Positions 63,832 through 64,000 of a DNA stretch of 64,000 nucleotides are shown here, piece after piece. The notes under the pieces are model-generated. The model saw only the letters and a program-made list of their open reading frames with translations. It searched no databases and was not told the origin of the DNA. Source of the stretch: Brasilonema angustatum HA4187-MV1 (lineage in GTDB: Bacteria; Cyanobacteriota; Cyanobacteriia; Cyanobacteriales; Nostocaceae); assembly GCA_019359695.1 (NCBI GenBank), contig JAHHGV010000028.1:54219-118218 (forward strand), given 5' to 3'. How positions within the stretch are numbered: the first letter of the stretch is position 1; every line of letters begins with the position of its first letter. Both the position numbers and the translations under genes were made by a program.

Positions 63832-64000
63832 ATGAACAGCGATAATCAGTTTGTCCAGTTTGTCCAACAAGTTTCTCAATCCCAAGAGCTACAACAGCAA
63901 ATCCAGCAGGGAGTTCAAGGGGAGCGGGAAGGCTTTCAAGCAGCTGGGGAGAGCTTTTTGAATAAGGTAGTGGAGTTAGGTAAAGCAAACGGCTACAATT
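63832..64000 (+). CDS. Second Nif11-leader RiPP precursor (partial, runs off window)
   Basis: 56 residues visible, identical in protein to the leader of the preceding gene (MNSDNQFVQFVQQVSQSQEL...LGKANGYN). The same leader sequence and ribosome-binding site (CAAGGAGAGAAAATC) precede it. The core region lies beyond the window, so its product could be the same or different. Confidence 0.9.
   Translation, partial: MNSDNQFVQFVQQVSQSQELQQQIQQGVQGEREGFQAAGESFLNKVVELGKANGYN

Larger units (their letters stand above)
63431..64000 (+). repeat. Tandem 366-bp duplication of RiPP precursor unit
   Basis: TTTGACACTAAACCAACACA starts at 63431 and again at 63797. From there the two copies match almost perfectly (one difference in AAAATCGCATG / AAAATCACATG) to the window end. 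The repeat includes leader, ribosome-binding site and leader-peptide codons. Confidence 0.95.

Overview
The window looks like a chromosome segment of a filamentous (Nostocales-type) cyanobacterium. The evidence is many HIP1-like GCGATCGC octamers, heptamer tandem repeats typical of that group, bilin-type GAF domains, a flv4-sll0218-flv2-like flavodiiron operon, cyanobacterial Ser/Thr kinase and hybrid kinase genes, and an NHLP/Nif11-type peptide precursor. I see no rRNA, tRNA, intact transposase or CRISPR array. Product names rest on motifs and family knowledge read by eye; no database search was run.

Layout. (1) 1-11270 is a DISARM class 1 phage-defence locus: the tail of drmD, a drmMI methyltransferase gene broken by an internal deletion/frameshift and carrying an in-frame palindromic repeat cassette, a PemK/MazF-type toxin-antitoxin pair, then drmA and drmB. 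No drmC is visible. (2) 12022-14958 encodes a membrane MCP-like protein with three tandem DXCF/CH cyanobacteriochrome-type GAF domains; a 1.4-kb gene-poor gap follows. (3) 16349-17997 holds a small Cys4 protein and an acidic tandem-repeat protein with two winged-helix-like repeats. (4) 18191-31817 is mostly housekeeping: an HtrA-type protease, glycogen phosphorylase, a sodium:solute-type transporter behind a predicted c-di-AMP (ydaO/yuaA) riboswitch, an NhaP-type antiporter whose leader is duplicated 1175 bp upstream, trpD, NDH-2, and a CxxCH sensor-domain protein. (5) 32060-42019 is a type III-A CRISPR-Cas locus (cas10-csm2-csm3-csm4-csm5-cas6-csx1-CARF in one operon, plus a convergent second cas6 fused to an HTH). 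Its Cas10 keeps GGDD but has no visible HD nuclease motif. (6) 42219-52037 has two unknown genes, a Ser/Thr kinase, a peptidoglycan-binding-domain protein, an OB-like membrane protein, prmA, cysE, an Rrf2 regulator, a DUF202 protein and a CadD-type transporter. (7) 52638-58262 is regulatory: XRE plus hybrid histidine kinase, LysR, and a second Rrf2. (8) 58648-62927 is the flv4 - PsiE-like - flv2 electron-sink operon. (9) 63466-64000 starts a tandem array of Nif11-leader RiPP precursors that runs off the window.

How the genes fit together. DISARM would act on incoming DNA by modification and restriction, and type III-A on transcribed invaders through cyclic-oligoadenylate signalling to Csx1 and the CARF protein. 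The riboswitch, transporter and NhaP antiporter form a divergent ion/osmotic-homeostasis neighbourhood. The flv operon is a photoprotective electron outlet near PSII, next to redox/sulfur-type regulators (two Rrf2, LysR, cysE). Several regions carry repeat-driven changes: in-frame repeats in drmMI, duplicated GAF domains, a duplicated terminator, a duplicated nhaP leader and duplicated RiPP precursors.
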